NCBI GenBank assembly: GCA_963706425.1
Contig: CAVPMN010000020.1
Coordinates: forward strand, 1,922,001 to 1,986,000
DNA: 64,000 nucleotides
DNA from: CAVPMN01 sp963706425
GTDB taxonomy: Bacteria; Actinomycetota; Acidimicrobiia; Acidimicrobiales; Acidimicrobilacustridaceae
Reading direction: 5' to 3'
This document shows, piece after piece, positions 1-10,779 of the stretch. Position 1 is the first letter of the stretch. Each line of letters opens with the position of its first letter. A program made the translations under genes and the position numbers. A model generated the notes under the pieces. That model was not told the origin of the DNA. It saw only the letters and a program-made list of their open reading frames with translations, and searched no databases.

Positions 1-311
1 TGATGGGCCTCGGCGCGCGAGCGGTCGAGCTCGCTGCGCAACCGATGCAGCTCGGCCTCGAGGTCGAGCACCCGCTTCACGCCCGCCAGGTTGAGGCCCT
101 CGTCGGTGAGGTCCTGGATGCGGCGCAACAGGTTGATGTCGGCATCGCTGTAGCGGCGGCTGCCGCCCCGGGTGCGGGCGGGTTCGACCAGGCCCTTGCG
201 CTCGTAGATGCGCAGGGTCTGCGGGTGCACGCCGGCCAGCTCGGCCGCGACCGAGATGACGTAGACCGCCATCGTCTCGGACCTGTCGGTGTGCCCCTGA
301 CCCATGCTCAT
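1..311 (-). CDS. hspR: HspR-type MerR-family heat-shock repressor (partial, C-terminus off the window)
   Basis: The readable part encodes a MerR-type winged helix: a YVISVAAELAGVHPQTLR helix-turn-helix, then IYERKGLVEPARTRGGSRRYS and DINLLRRIQ, and the start of a coiled coil (LDLEAELHRLRSELDR). The GVHPQTLR and DEGLNLAGVKR segments are typical of HspR, which represses dnaK operons in actinobacteria. It lies 26 bp after the dnaJ stop and in the same direction, as fourth gene of dnaK-grpE-dnaJ-hspR. The start is uncertain among in-frame ATGs at 311, 305 and 272; I took the longest. The gene runs out of the window, so the C-terminal regulatory part is not seen. Confidence 0.9.
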   Translation of the reverse strand, partial: MSMGQGHTDRSETMAVYVISVAAELAGVHPQTLRIYERKGLVEPARTRGGSRRYSDADINLLRRIQDLTDEGLNLAGVKRVLDLEAELHRLRSELDRSRAEAH

Positions 312-337
312 CCGCTCACCCCGTCGACCATCATCGC

Positions 338-1462
338 TCACACACCCAGGTGCTGGCGCGGAGACTCGGTGGTGGCCGCCGCCAGCGCCTCGACGGCCTG
401 GCGTTGCTCGTCGGACAGCGACTTGGGCACCGCCACCTGCACGGTGACGAGCAGGTCGCCCTTGCCCTTCTTCGACTCGACCCCACGGCCCTTGACCCGG
501 AACACCTTGCCCGACGGGGTGCCGGCCGGGATCTTCAACGTGACCGGCTTGTCGCCGAGGGTGGGCACCGACACCTTCGTGCCGAGCGCCGCCTCCGCGA
601 AGGTGACGGGCACGGTGAGCGTGAGGTGCTGGCCGTCGCGCCCGAAGAGGGGATCGGGCTCGATGTGCACGAGCACGAGCAGGTCGCCGGGCGGACCGCC
701 GTTGCGCCCCGGACCGCCTCGGCCCTTGAGCCGGATGCGTTGCCCGTCGCTGACACCGGCGGGGATGCGCACCTTGACCTCGCGGGGTCGGCGTTCGACA
801 CCGGAGCCCGAGCAGGTGGGGCACGGGTCGGTGACCACCGAGCCCCGACCGGCGCAGTTCGGGCAGGGCGTGCTGAACGAGAACATGCCCTGGTTCTCGT
901 CGAGCACCCCTCGACCGCCGCACTGGGGGCACACCTGAGGAGCACTGCCCGGCCGCGCGCCCGATCCGTGGCACGTCGAACACGGCGCGTCACTGGTGAG
1001 GTGCAGCGAGGTGGTGACCCCCGCGGCCGCCTCGCGGAACGGCAGGTGCAGCTCGGCTTCGAGGTCGGCGCCGCGTTGCGGGCCGGCCCCGCGAGCCGCT
1101 CCCGGGCCGCGACGGCCACGACCGAACAGGCCACCGAACAGATCGCCGAGGTCGCCGGGGTCGAAGTTGAAGGTGGCCCCTCCGGGGCCACCGGGCGCGC
1201 CACCGAAGCCCATGCCGCCCATGGGCCCGAGGGTGCGGACCTCGTCGTACTCCTTGCGCTTGGCCTCGTCGCCCACCACGTCGTAGGCGGCCGAGACCTC
1301 CTTGAAGCGCTCCTCGGCCGAGGCGTCGCCCGGGTTGGCGTCGGGGTGCAGCTCGCGTGCGAGCTTGCGGTAGGCCTTGGTGATGTCCTTCTGCGTGGCC
1401 TTCTCGGACACGCCGAGGACCTTGTAGTAGTCCTTCTCGAACCACTCTCGCTGCGGCGCCAT
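338..1462 (-). CDS. dnaJ: Chaperone protein DnaJ
   Basis: A 374-residue co-chaperone that stimulates DnaK ATPase activity and binds unfolded clients. The J domain is at about residues 10-75 with the HPD motif (ELHPDANPG). A Gly/Phe-rich linker follows (about 82-125), then a zinc-finger domain with four CxxC pairs (CSTC, CPQC, CPNC, CPTC) and two C-terminal beta domains. It is a full-length type I DnaJ. It starts 8 bp after grpE and precedes hspR, so it is probably the third cistron of a heat-shock operon under HspR control. Confidence 0.97.
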   Translation of the reverse strand: MAPQREWFEKDYYKVLGVSEKATQKDITKAYRKLARELHPDANPGDASAEERFKEVSAAYDVVGDEAKRKEYDEVRTLGPMGGMGFGGAPGGPGGATFNFDPGDLGDLFGGLFGRGRRGPGAARGAGPQRGADLEAELHLPFREAAAGVTTSLHLTSDAPCSTCHGSGARPGSAPQVCPQCGGRGVLDENQGMFSFSTPCPNCAGRGSVVTDPCPTCSGSGVERRPREVKVRIPAGVSDGQRIRLKGRGGPGRNGGPPGDLLVLVHIEPDPLFGRDGQHLTLTVPVTFAEAALGTKVSVPTLGDKPVTLKIPAGTPSGKVFRVKGRGVESKKGKGDLLVTVQVAVPKSLSDEQRQAVEALAAATTESPRQHLGV

Positions 1463-1470
1463 GTGGTCGG

Positions 1471-2039
1471 TCAGCCCCTGACCTTCACCATCGCCGGACG
1501 GAGGACCTGGCCCTTCCAGAGGTAGCCGGTGCGGAAGCTCTCGACGACCACGGCGTCACCGCCGTCGCCCTGCTCGTGCATGACGGCGTCGTGCAGGTTG
1601 GGGTCGAAGGGCTCGCCGACGGGATCCATGCGCTCGAGGCCCTCCTTCTCGAGCACGTCGACCAGCGACTTCGAGATGGGCTCGACGCCGTCGGCTCCGT
1701 GCTCGACCGCGGCGTCGCACGCGTCGAGGACGGGAAGGAGCTTGTCGGCGAGCTGAGCGTTGGCGCGGTCGGCCAACTCGACGCGCTCGCGCGACGTGCG
1801 CTTCTTGTAGTTGTCGAACTCGGCCTTCACCCGGCGGAGCGCGTCGAGGTATTCGTCGCGCTCGGCGGCGAGGTCGGATCGGCCGACGGTGCCGTCGACG
1901 AAGAGCTCCTCGTCGTCGGTGTCGCCGTCGGCAGCCGGGTCGCCTTCTGCGACCGCGGCTGCCTCGAGCAACTCGTCGTCGGTGACCGCCTCGTCGGGAG
2001 CGAGTGGACCCTCGGGCGTGCCGTTGTCCACCCCCGACA

Positions 2040-2040
<1 letters not shown>
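1471..2040 (-). CDS. grpE: Nucleotide exchange factor GrpE
   Basis: A GrpE of about 189 residues that releases ADP from DnaK. It has an acidic, low-complexity N-terminus (about 1-55), a coiled-coil stretch (AAERDEYLDALRRVKAEFDNYKKR) and the C-terminal beta domain ending in the family signature GYLWKGQVLRPAMVKV. The ATG at 2040 shares bases with the dnaK stop (TGATG), which implies translational coupling; a GTG one codon upstream is an alternative. Together with dnaK and dnaJ it forms the complete Hsp70 machine. Confidence 0.95.
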
Positions 2041-3868
<1,828 letters not shown>

Positions 3869-3941
3869 GGTGGTGTTCCTTCCGTTGTGGAGATTCGTGT
3901 TCTGTACGGGGGAGGTGGCGAACCACCTGAGACCTGTCAGC

Positions 3942-3979
3942 GCTCAAGGATAAAAGTTGAGCGTGGCAGTATCAACTTC
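3942..3979. promoter_or_regulatory. Palindromic operator candidate for HspR between dnaK and gpmA
   Basis: Two overlapping inverted repeats lie 74-111 bp upstream of the dnaK ATG. CGCTCAA and TTGAGCG (3942-3948 and 3958-3964) are separated by 9 bp. AAGTTGA and TCAACTT (3955-3961 and 3973-3979) are separated by 11 bp. The half-sites resemble the TTGAG/CTCAA halves of HAIR, the HspR operator, but arm order and spacing differ from the published CTTGAGT-N7-ACTCAAG, so the assignment is inference. Confidence 0.45.
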
Positions 3980-4032
3980 GAAGCGGCGATCTGCATTCCC
4001 GGGAATTGCAGGGGTTTCGGTACTGTGCGGCC

Positions 4033-4791
4033 ATGACCTACACGTTGGTGCTGCTCCGTCACGGCCAAAGCGAGTGGAACAAGGCGAACCTGTTCACCGG
4101 CTGGTTCGACAGCGACCTGTCGGAGCAGGGGCGGACCGAGGCCGTCGAGGGCGGCGAGGCCCTGCTCGCCGCCGGCGTGCTGCCCGACGTGGTGCACACC
4201 TCGCTGCAGGTGCGGGCCATCCGCACCGCCGACCTGGCTCTCGACGCCATGGGTCGGCTCTGGATCCCGGTGCGCCGGTCGTGGCGGCTCAACGAACGCC
4301 ACTACGGCGACCTGCAGGGCAAGGACAAGAAGCAGACCACCGAGCAGTACGGCAAGGACCAGGTGTTCGAGTGGCGGCGCAGCTATGACATCCCGCCACC
4401 ACCCCTCGACTGGGACGACGAGCGCCATCCCCGCTTCGACCCTCGCTACGCGTCGCTGGCGCCCGATGTGCTGCCCGCCTCGGAGTGCCTGAAGGACGTG
4501 GTGACCCGCATGTTGCCGTGGTGGTTCGACGCCATCGTGCCCGATCTCCGCAGCGGGGCCTGCGTGCTGGTGGCCGCCCACGGCAACAGCCTGCGGGCAC
4601 TGGTGAAGCATCTCGACGGCATCTCCGACGACGACATCGCCGAGCTCAACCTGCCCACCGGCAAGCCCATCCGCTACGAGCTCGACGAGAGCTTCCGCCC
4701 GGTCGAGACCATGCCGGTGCTCGACCGCATCGTCGGCGACGTCGAGGCGGCCAAGGCCGCGGCCGAGGCCGTCGCCCGCCAAGCCGGCTGA
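4033..4791 (+). CDS. gpmA: 2,3-bisphosphoglycerate-dependent phosphoglycerate mutase
   Basis: A 252-residue glycolytic enzyme interconverting 3- and 2-phosphoglycerate. It shows the catalytic phosphohistidine motif LLRHGQSEWN, the following NLFTGWFDSDLSEQG, the substrate-binding LNERHYGDLQGKDK, and the second histidine in VLVAAHGNSLRAL. Length matches the dPGM family. The ATG at 4033 begins directly with MTYTLVLLRHG; upstream codons look non-coding. It is divergent from dnaK and followed by a short GGCTGACCCC triplet repeat and a large palindrome. Confidence 0.97.
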   Translation: MTYTLVLLRHGQSEWNKANLFTGWFDSDLSEQGRTEAVEGGEALLAAGVLPDVVHTSLQVRAIRTADLALDAMGRLWIPVRRSWRLNERHYGDLQGKDKKQTTEQYGKDQVFEWRRSYDIPPPPLDWDDERHPRFDPRYASLAPDVLPASECLKDVVTRMLPWWFDAIVPDLRSGACVLVAAHGNSLRALVKHLDGISDDDIAELNLPTGKPIRYELDESFRPVETMPVLDRIVGDVEAAKAAAEAVARQAG

Positions 4792-4815
4792 CCCCGGCTG
4801 ACCCCGGCTGACCCC
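4786..4815. repeat. Three tandem copies of a 10-bp unit at the gpmA stop
   Basis: GGCTGACCCC occurs three times in perfect tandem (4786, 4796, 4806). The first copy contains the gpmA stop codon, so expansion of the unit does not alter the protein. It probably arose by replication slippage. Confidence 0.8.
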
Positions 4816-4846
4816 GTCCGGCCCCGCCTCGCCTCACCCACTGCCG

Positions 4847-4893
4847 AAATTGGTGCGTGAAACAACCCATCCGGTTGTTTCACGCACCAATTT
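4847..4893. repeat. Dispersed intergenic palindrome, copy 1
   Basis: A perfect 21-bp stem (4847-4867 with 4873-4893) and a 5-nt loop, with the core GGTGCGTGAAACAACC on the left arm. It lies between the convergent gpmA and glnB. Near-identical palindromes occur at 10780-10834 and 62619-62655. No T-tract follows, so a classical intrinsic terminator is not obvious; it may be a bidirectional terminator or a REP-like element. Confidence 0.85.
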
Positions 4894-5020
4894 GGATCGT
4901 TGGGGTGGGGTGGGCGATGGGTCCGGGACGACCCACCGACGAGGCGAGTCCGGACGCGAAAGAGGTGCGGCCGGCGGCCGCACCTCTTTCGGTCTCTGAA
5001 GAGCGGGTTGCCCGCGCTGG

Positions 5021-5362
5021 CTAGAGGGCGTCGTCTCCCATCTCGCCGGTGCGGATGCGGATGACCCGGTCGACCGGTGCCACCCAGATCTTGCCGTCGC
5101 CGATCTTCCCCGTCTGGGCCGCCTGCACGATCGCGTCAGCGACCTTGTCGGCGTCCTCGGTGGGGACGAGCAGCTCGAGCTTGACCTTGGGCAGGAAGTC
5201 GATGGTGTACTCCGCACCGCGATAGGTCTCGGTGTGGCCGCCTTGGCGACCGAACCCCTTGACCTCGGTGACGGTGATACCCAGCACCCCCACGCCTCGC
5301 ACGGCTTCTTTCACCGCGTCGAGGGAGTGAGGCCTGATGATGGCCGTGATGAGGTGTTGCAT
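5021..5362 (-). CDS. glnB: Nitrogen regulatory protein P-II
   Basis: A 113-residue PII signal protein that reports nitrogen and energy status by binding ATP/ADP and 2-oxoglutarate. It shows the N-terminal MQHLITAIIRPHSLDAVKEA, the T-loop with the modifiable tyrosine (TYRGAEYTIDFLPK) and the C-terminal GDGKIWVAPVDRVIRIRTGE. It starts 6 bp after the amt stop, so amt-glnB is an operon and the product probably plugs the Amt channel (a GlnK role). Full length, no frame breaks, in sharp contrast to amt upstream. Confidence 0.96.
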   Translation of the reverse strand: MQHLITAIIRPHSLDAVKEAVRGVGVLGITVTEVKGFGRQGGHTETYRGAEYTIDFLPKVKLELLVPTEDADKVADAIVQAAQTGKIGDGKIWVAPVDRVIRIRTGEMGDDAL

Positions 5363-5368
5363 GGTTGC

Positions 5369-6819
5369 CTACTTTCCTGCGCCCACGGGGGCCATCGAAC
5401 CGACGAGGCTGTCGGCGCTGGCACCAGCGAGGATGTCGGGGCCGTAGCCCGGGTAGCCGTGCTCGTGCACGTCGAGTCCTTCGATCTCCTCGTTCTCCGG
5501 AACCCGGAGGCCGATCGTGTACTTGATGGCCGGCGAAGACGATCGCCATGGCGACTGGCGACGAAGGCGGCGATGGCCACCACGCCGATGGCCTGGGTGA
5601 CCAGCTGGTCGGCGCCACCGCCGTAGAAGAGCCCGTCCACCGAGTCCTCACCGAGGGGCGACCCCGACGTGGTGGCGAACAGGCCGACCGCGAGACGTGC
5701 CGCACGCACCACAGACGCCGTGCACCGACACCGCGCCGACCGGGTCGTCGATCTTGATCCGATCGAAGAAGAAGACCGCGAACGACCACGATGAGCCCGG
5801 CGATCGAAGCCGATGATGACCGCGCCCCAGTTGCTGACGTGGGCGCGAGCCGGCGGTGATGCCGACCAGACCGGCGAGCACACCGTTGCCGGCCATGGCC
5901 ACGTCGGGCTTGCCGCTCTTGATCCAGGTCAGAGCAGTGGCCGACGACGCCACCGGCCGCACCGGCCAGCACCGTGGTGACCGCGATGGCGGGCACGATC
6001 GTGCCGTCCGCTGCGAGCTCGGAGCCGGGGTTGAACCCGAACCAGCCGATCAAGCAGGATGAACACGCCGATGATGGCGAACGGGATCGAGTGGCCCGGG
6101 ATGGCCCGCGGCTTGCCGTCGGGTCCGTACTTGCCGATGCGAGGCCCGAGGAACGCGGCACCGACCATGGCCGCGACGCCACCGATCATGTGCACGATGC
6201 TCGACCCGGCGAAGTCGATGTAGGGCGTGTCGAGCTGTCGAGAGCCAGCCGCCACCCCAGGTCCAGTGGACGACGATCGGGTAGACGATGGCCGTGATCA
6301 AGAAGCTGTAGATCATGTAGCTCTTGAACTTGGTGCGCTCGGCCATGGCCCCGGACACGATGGTGGCCGCCGTGGCGGCGAACGCCACCTGGAAGATGAA
6401 GAACGTCGGCAGGCGTCAGGTTGGCATAGACGTCGGCCAGGTAGTTGTCGGCGATGTTGCTACCGAGGAACCAACCCGTTGGTGCCGATGAAGTCGTTGC
6501 CGGTGCCGAAGGCGAAGGCGAAGCCGACCGCGGCGAAGGCGAGCACGCCGACGCTGAAGTCCATCAGGTTCTTCATCATGATGTTGGCGACGCTCTTGGC
6601 CCGGGTGAGGCCGGCCTCGACGAGGGCGAAGCCTGCCTGCATGAAGATCACCAGCACCGCGGCGATCAACACCCAGATGTTGTCGAGGACCGCCTGCACC
6701 GCTTCGGCCGCCAGTGGCTCCTCGACCACCTCCTCCGCCTCCTGCGCAAACGCCGGAACGGCTGTGATCGCGAGCACCGCCGCGATCACCCCCGCTCCCA
6801 CGAGCAGTTTCCTCCGCAT
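5369..6819 (-). CDS. amt: Ammonium transporter Amt (about ten frame breaks as sequenced)
   Basis: A membrane ammonium channel. The ATG at 6819 has a strong ribosome site (AAGGAGG) and opens with a signal-like segment (MRRKLLVGAGVIAAVLAI). Family sequence then appears in successive frames: FALVEAGLTRAKSVANIMMK, TIVSGAMAERTKFKSYMIYS, VVHWTWGGGWL, IDFAGSSIVHMIGGVAAMVG, then GWFGFNPGS, MAGNGVLAGLVGITAG, SNWGAVIIGF, DDPVGAVSVHGVCGACG, GLFYGG, and a C-terminus ending GSMAPVGAGK with TAG at 5369. These fragments are collinear and well conserved, so the gene is real, but the reading frame changes roughly every 130 bp. This density is far above the rest of the window and suggests poor local consensus rather than slow decay. 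Confidence 0.9.
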
Positions 6820-6860
6820 ATGACCTCCTTGGATGGGACCTCGACCTCGCCGAGATGCGG

Positions 6861-6882
6861 CCGTTGCTGACCGGTTGCTGAC
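6861..6882. promoter_or_regulatory. 11-bp tandem direct repeat upstream of amt
   Basis: CCGTTGCTGAC and CGGTTGCTGAC lie head to tail, 42-63 bp upstream of the amt start. A looser copy (TTGCTGACCGG) lies at about 6938-6950, inside the end of the neighbouring regulator gene. Tandem 11-bp units are typical sites of OmpR/PhoB/GlnR-type winged-helix regulators, and such a regulator is encoded next door. The pairing is inference. Confidence 0.45.
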
Positions 6883-6919
6883 GTTAGGAAGGGCCTGTTT
6901 CGAGTCCGTACGAGCTGCG

Positions 6920-7474
6920 TTACGCATTTCGCACGGCTTGCTGACCGGAATCTGACGACCCGTTGCGTCCGCCGCCGTCGACGACGGACACATCCGGCTC
7001 GAGCAGATAGCCCCGCGATCGGACCGTCTTGATGGCCAGTCCGAGCGGCGAGATCCGACGACGGAGTCGCAGGACGTGGACGTCGAGCGCGTTGCGACCC
7101 GGGGCACCTTCGGGCCAGCCGGCGCGAGCCAGCTGGTCGCGACTGACCACCGCCCCGAAGCGGCCGACCAGCGCGCCCATGAGGCGGGCCTCGACCGGCG
7201 GGAGGGGAACCCACGCCCCACCGAAACGCAGCACGCCGTCGCGATCCAGGTTGGGCAGATCGTTGCGGTGTGCGTTGTGCCGGTGGGTCAGCCCGTCGAT
7301 CCTCGATCGGACATCGACCTCGTCGGCCGGCACCCGGATCCAGTCCTCGAGGCAGTCGGCCGCGGTCGGGGCCACCGTGTCGCCCTCGACCAGGAGGAGC
7401 CGCAAGCGACCCTCCCGCTCGAGTCGGTCACGACGTTCCCGTTCGAGAGGCCAACGCAGGAGCACGACATCCAC
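6920..7474 (-). CDS. OmpR/GlnR-like winged-helix transcriptional regulator with degenerate receiver
   Basis: A protein of 184 residues. The C-terminal half (about 85-165) is a response-regulator effector domain: LPPVEARLMGALVGRFG, VVSRDQLARAGWPEGAPGRN, ALDVHVLRLRRRISPLG, IKTVRSRGYLLEP. The N-terminal part (about 1-75) is short, Arg-rich and lacks a recognisable phospho-acceptor motif, recalling GlnR and other atypical regulators. It sits 100 bp upstream of amt in the same direction, so control of amt-glnB is plausible. The start is a GTG at 7474 without a clear ribosome site, so a leaderless mRNA or another start is possible. Confidence 0.75.
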   Translation of the reverse strand: MDVVLLRWPLERERRDRLEREGRLRLLLVEGDTVAPTAADCLEDWIRVPADEVDVRSRIDGLTHRHNAHRNDLPNLDRDGVLRFGGAWVPLPPVEARLMGALVGRFGAVVSRDQLARAGWPEGAPGRNALDVHVLRLRRRISPLGLAIKTVRSRGYLLEPDVSVVDGGGRNGSSDSGQQAVRNA

Positions 7475-7519
7475 GGCGGCGAACGTAAAGAAGCTTCGTT
7501 TCCAGTCTGTTTCGCCGCC
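7475..7519. promoter_or_regulatory. Inverted repeat upstream of the winged-helix regulator
   Basis: GGCGGCGAA (7475-7483) and TTCGCCGCC (7511-7519) form a perfect 9-bp dyad around 27 bp, directly against the regulator's GTG start and between it and the divergent gene at 7602. It could be an autoregulatory site; there is no direct proof. Confidence 0.3.
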
Positions 7520-7601
7520 ATGAACCGGCCGGGAACCGCCAGATCGTCCTGACGTCCACGTGTTCCCGACCCGGCCGACCCGCGAGACCTATGCTCACGC
7601 G

Positions 7602-8024
7602 ATGGCTCGCGGCTCCTATCTCGACCACCTCGCCAATGTGCGGCTCTTCTCGGCGTGCTCCAAGCGCGACCTCCAGAAGATCGCCCGGGCGTCCGACGAA
7701 GTCTCGGTCGAGGCCGGGCGTGTCCTGGTCGAGGAGGGCAGCCGAGGTCGCGAGGCCTTCGTGATCCTCGACGGCACCGCAACGGTCAAGCGCAACGGCC
7801 GCAAGGTCGCCTCGCTCGGCCCCGGTGACCAGTTCGGTGAGCTGGCGCTGCTCGACGGTGGCGACCGCACGGCCACGGTGATCGCCGATGGCCCGATGAG
7901 GGTGCTGGTCATCGGCCAACGCGAGTTCACCGGGGTGCTCGACGAGGTGCCCGGGCTGGCCCACAAGGTCATGACCTCCATGGCGCAGACCATTCGAGCC
8001 CTCGACCAGAAGGCCTACGGCTGA
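7602..8024 (+). CDS. Cyclic nucleotide-binding domain protein (no effector domain)
   Basis: A protein of 140 residues made of one cNMP-binding beta-barrel: VRLFSACSKRDLQKIARASD, then GRVLVEEGSRGREAFVILDG, the phosphate-binding cassette GDQFGELALLDGGDRTATV, and a C-terminal helix. No DNA-binding domain follows, so it is not a full CRP-type regulator. Stand-alone proteins of this kind occur in actinobacteria, but their partners are generally unknown. The ATG at 7602 follows non-coding sequence. It is divergent from the winged-helix regulator. Confidence 0.85.
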   Translation: MARGSYLDHLANVRLFSACSKRDLQKIARASDEVSVEAGRVLVEEGSRGREAFVILDGTATVKRNGRKVASLGPGDQFGELALLDGGDRTATVIADGPMRVLVIGQREFTGVLDEVPGLAHKVMTSMAQTIRALDQKAYG

Positions 8025-8076
8025 CTGCGCTCCCGTTTCAACCTGCGACGCGGTGCCGAGTAGTTTCGGGAGCGCT

Positions 8077-10337
8077 ATGAGCACCGCCACCAGCGACTCC
8101 GACACCGACCAGCACGCCAACGGCCAGAGCCACCGGCAAGCGCTTCAAGGCATCGAACGCCGTCATCGGGCTCGGCCTCGCGCTGGCGCTCATCACGGTG
8201 GGCTCCGGCATCCTCGCCACCCTCACGCAGTGGCACGACGACAGCACCGTGACCCGCGAGGTCTTCGGCGGCATGCCGAGCGTGTTCAAGGTCGTCTTCT
8301 ACATCGTGGTGCCGGTCGCGTTGCTCTACGGCGCCGTGCTGTTCTCGTACCGCACGCGCAACTGGGAGCGGGGCAAGCCCGACAACCGGGCCACCACGCC
8401 GAAGAACGTGAAGCGCCGCCTGGCCGACTTCCGCGCCGGCGTCTACATGCAGACGCTGCTGCGCGACCCCGCCGCCGGCATCATGCACTCGCTCATCTAC
8501 TTCAGCTTCCTGATCCTGCTGGCCGTCACCACGGTGCTCGAGATCAACCACCAGCTGCCCGAAGACCTCAAGTTCCTGAACGGCCGCGTCTACCAGGGCT
8601 ACTCGTTCGTGGGTGATGCTGCCGGTCTGGCGCTGACGATCGGCGTGGGCTGGGCCATCGTGCGCCGCTACGTCCAGCGCCCCTACCGCATCCGCATCAA
8701 GTCGAAGCCCGAGCACGCCATCATCCTCGGCATCCTGCTGGCGCTGCCGGTCACCGGCTTCGCGCGCCGAGGCCTTCCGCATCGCCGAGGAGGGCACGCC
8801 CGACTTCGAGAAGTGGTCGTTCATCGGCTATCCGCTCGCCCTGCTCATCGACGGCAGCGACAACCTGGCCGGCTGGCACCAGGTGTGGTGGGTGCTGCAC
8901 GTGCTGGTGTTCCTCGCCTTCCTGGCCATCCTGCCGGTGACGATGCTGCGCCACATGTTCACGTCGCCCATCAACATGTACCTCCGCGACCGCGACCGCC
9001 CCAAGGGCGCCATGAAGCCGATGCCCAACCTGATGGAGACCGAGCTCGAGAGCTTCGGCGCCTCCACCGTCGAGGACTTCACCTGGAAGCAGCTGCTCGA
9101 CACCGACTCGTGCACGATGTGCGGCCGTTGCACGGCCGTGTGCCCCGCGCACGCCACCGGCAAGCCGCTCGACCCGCGCGAGATCGTGTTGAAGACGGGC
9201 GAGGTCATGGCCGCCACCAGTGCGCAGTGGGTGTCGCCCCCCATCGGGCTCGACGGCGACATCAAGATCACCGCCGACTCGGTGTTCGAGCGCATCACCT
9301 CCGAAGAGGTGTGGGCCTGCACCACGTGCAAGGCGTGCGACGAGAACTGCCCGGTGAACATCGAGATCCTCGACAAGATCCTCGACATGCGGCGCTACCT
9401 GTCGCTCATGGAGTCGGACTTCCCCACCGAGCTGGGCAACGCCTACCGGTCGATGGAGAACTCGGGCAACCCGTGGGGCATGAGCCAGGGCGAGCGGGCC
9501 GACTGGGCCGACAAGCTCGAGGGCATCACCATCATCGACGGCAGCGACCCGCTCGAGGCCGAGTACCTCTACTGGGTCGGCTGCGCCGGGTCGTTCGACG
9601 ACAAGAACAAGAAGGTCACCCAGGCGATGGCCAAGCTGATGCAGCGGGCCGACATCGACTTCGCCATCCTCGGCCCGTCCGAGATGTGCACCGGTGACCC
9701 GGCCCGCCGTTCGGGCAACGAGTACATCTTCCAGATGCTGGCCATGCAGAACATCGAGACGCTCAACGGCATGGGCGTGCGCAAGATCGTCACGCAGTGC
9801 CCGCACTGCTTCAACACGCTCGCCAACGAGTACCCGCAGCTCGGCGGCAACTACGAGGTCGTGCACCACAGCCAGTTCCTCGAGTGGCTGATCGACCAGG
9901 GCAAGCTCGACATGGACGGCGCCCGGCTCGACGAGCGGGTCGTCTACCACGACTCGTGCTACCTCGGCCGCCACAACGACGTCTACCTGTCGCCCCGCAA
10001 CGTGATCGGCTCGCTCGCCGGCATCGAGATCGTGGAGGCCAGCCGCAACGGCACCAAGGGCATGTGCTGCGGCGCCGGCGGTGCTCGCATGTGGATGGAG
10101 GAGCACACCGGCAAGCAGGTGAACGTCGAGCGCAGCCAGGAGCTGATCGCCACGGGAGCCAGCAGGATCGCCACTGCGTGCCCGTTCTGTTACATCATGA
10201 TCGACGACGGTGTGAAGGGCGAGGGCCTCGACGAGGACCAGGTCCGAGTGGCCGACATCGCCATGCACGTGCTCGAAGCCATCGAATCCGGTGAGAAGGA
10301 GAGCGAGCAGGTCGGTGCTACGTCGATCGAAGAGTGA
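8077..10337 (+). CDS. Membrane-bound iron-sulfur oxidoreductase (HdrD/CCG-domain family; two frame breaks)
   Basis: About 750 residues. The N-terminal third has some five or six membrane helices (for example VVFYIVVPVALLYGAVLF and VLHVLVFLAFLAILPV), as in NarI- or HdrE-type cytochrome b subunits. Two [4Fe-4S] motifs follow (CTMCGRCTAVCP and CTTCKACDENCP), and then two cysteine-rich CCG domains (VGCAGSFDD with CPHCFN, and HDSCYLGR with CCGAGG). This is the layout of heterodisulfide-reductase-like proteins such as mycobacterial Rv0338c, which pass electrons between membrane carriers and thiol or flavin partners; the substrate is unknown. Frame breaks occur near 8131 (after GGCCAGAGC) and near 8765. 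The stop overlaps the next gene. Confidence 0.88.
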
Positions 10338-10773
10338 GCCAGCCGACAAGGGGCCCACGCGGGTGCTCGTCGTCAACGACGACGCCGACGCGTGCGAGCT
10401 GATCGCGCGGATCGTCGAGTCGGCAGGGTGGGCGGCCGACCGGGTGCACTCGTCGGACGACGCCGTCGACGCGTTGGTGGGGGCGCAGCCGTCGTTCAAG
10501 GCGGTGCTCATCGACTTCAGCAGCGGCGGCACCGGCATGGGCATCAACCTGCTCGACGTCATCCGCCGCACGGCCGGCATCACCGACGTGCCGGTGGTGC
10601 TGCTCACCCGCACCACCACCAACCGGGTGTTCGCCTGGGAGTCGGGCGCCGACGGGTTCCTGGTGCGGCCGTTCCACGCTGACGACGTGATCAACGAGTT
10701 GATGGCGGTGTTCTCCCGCTCGCCCGAGGAGCGCGACGCCTACCGCCAGGAGCAGCTCGCCGCCAGCTCCTGA
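10315..10773 (+). CDS. Stand-alone response-regulator receiver protein
   Basis: A protein of about 152 residues, one CheY-like receiver domain with no output domain. It has the acidic pocket VVNDDAD, the phospho-acceptor strand AVLIDFSS, and switch residues VVLLTRTTTN, but the usual K-P pair near the end is R-P (GFLVRPFHADD). The likely GTG start at 10315 overlaps the last 23 bp of the iron-sulfur oxidoreductase gene, so the two are probably co-translated. That link suggests a role in sensing or modulating the redox enzyme, which is inference. The kinase is not in this window. Confidence 0.8.
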   Translation: MLRRSKSEPADKGPTRVLVVNDDADACELIARIVESAGWAADRVHSSDDAVDALVGAQPSFKAVLIDFSSGGTGMGINLLDVIRRTAGITDVPVVLLTRTTTNRVFAWESGADGFLVRPFHADDVINELMAVFSRSPEERDAYRQEQLAASS

Positions 10774-10779
10774 CCTCTC

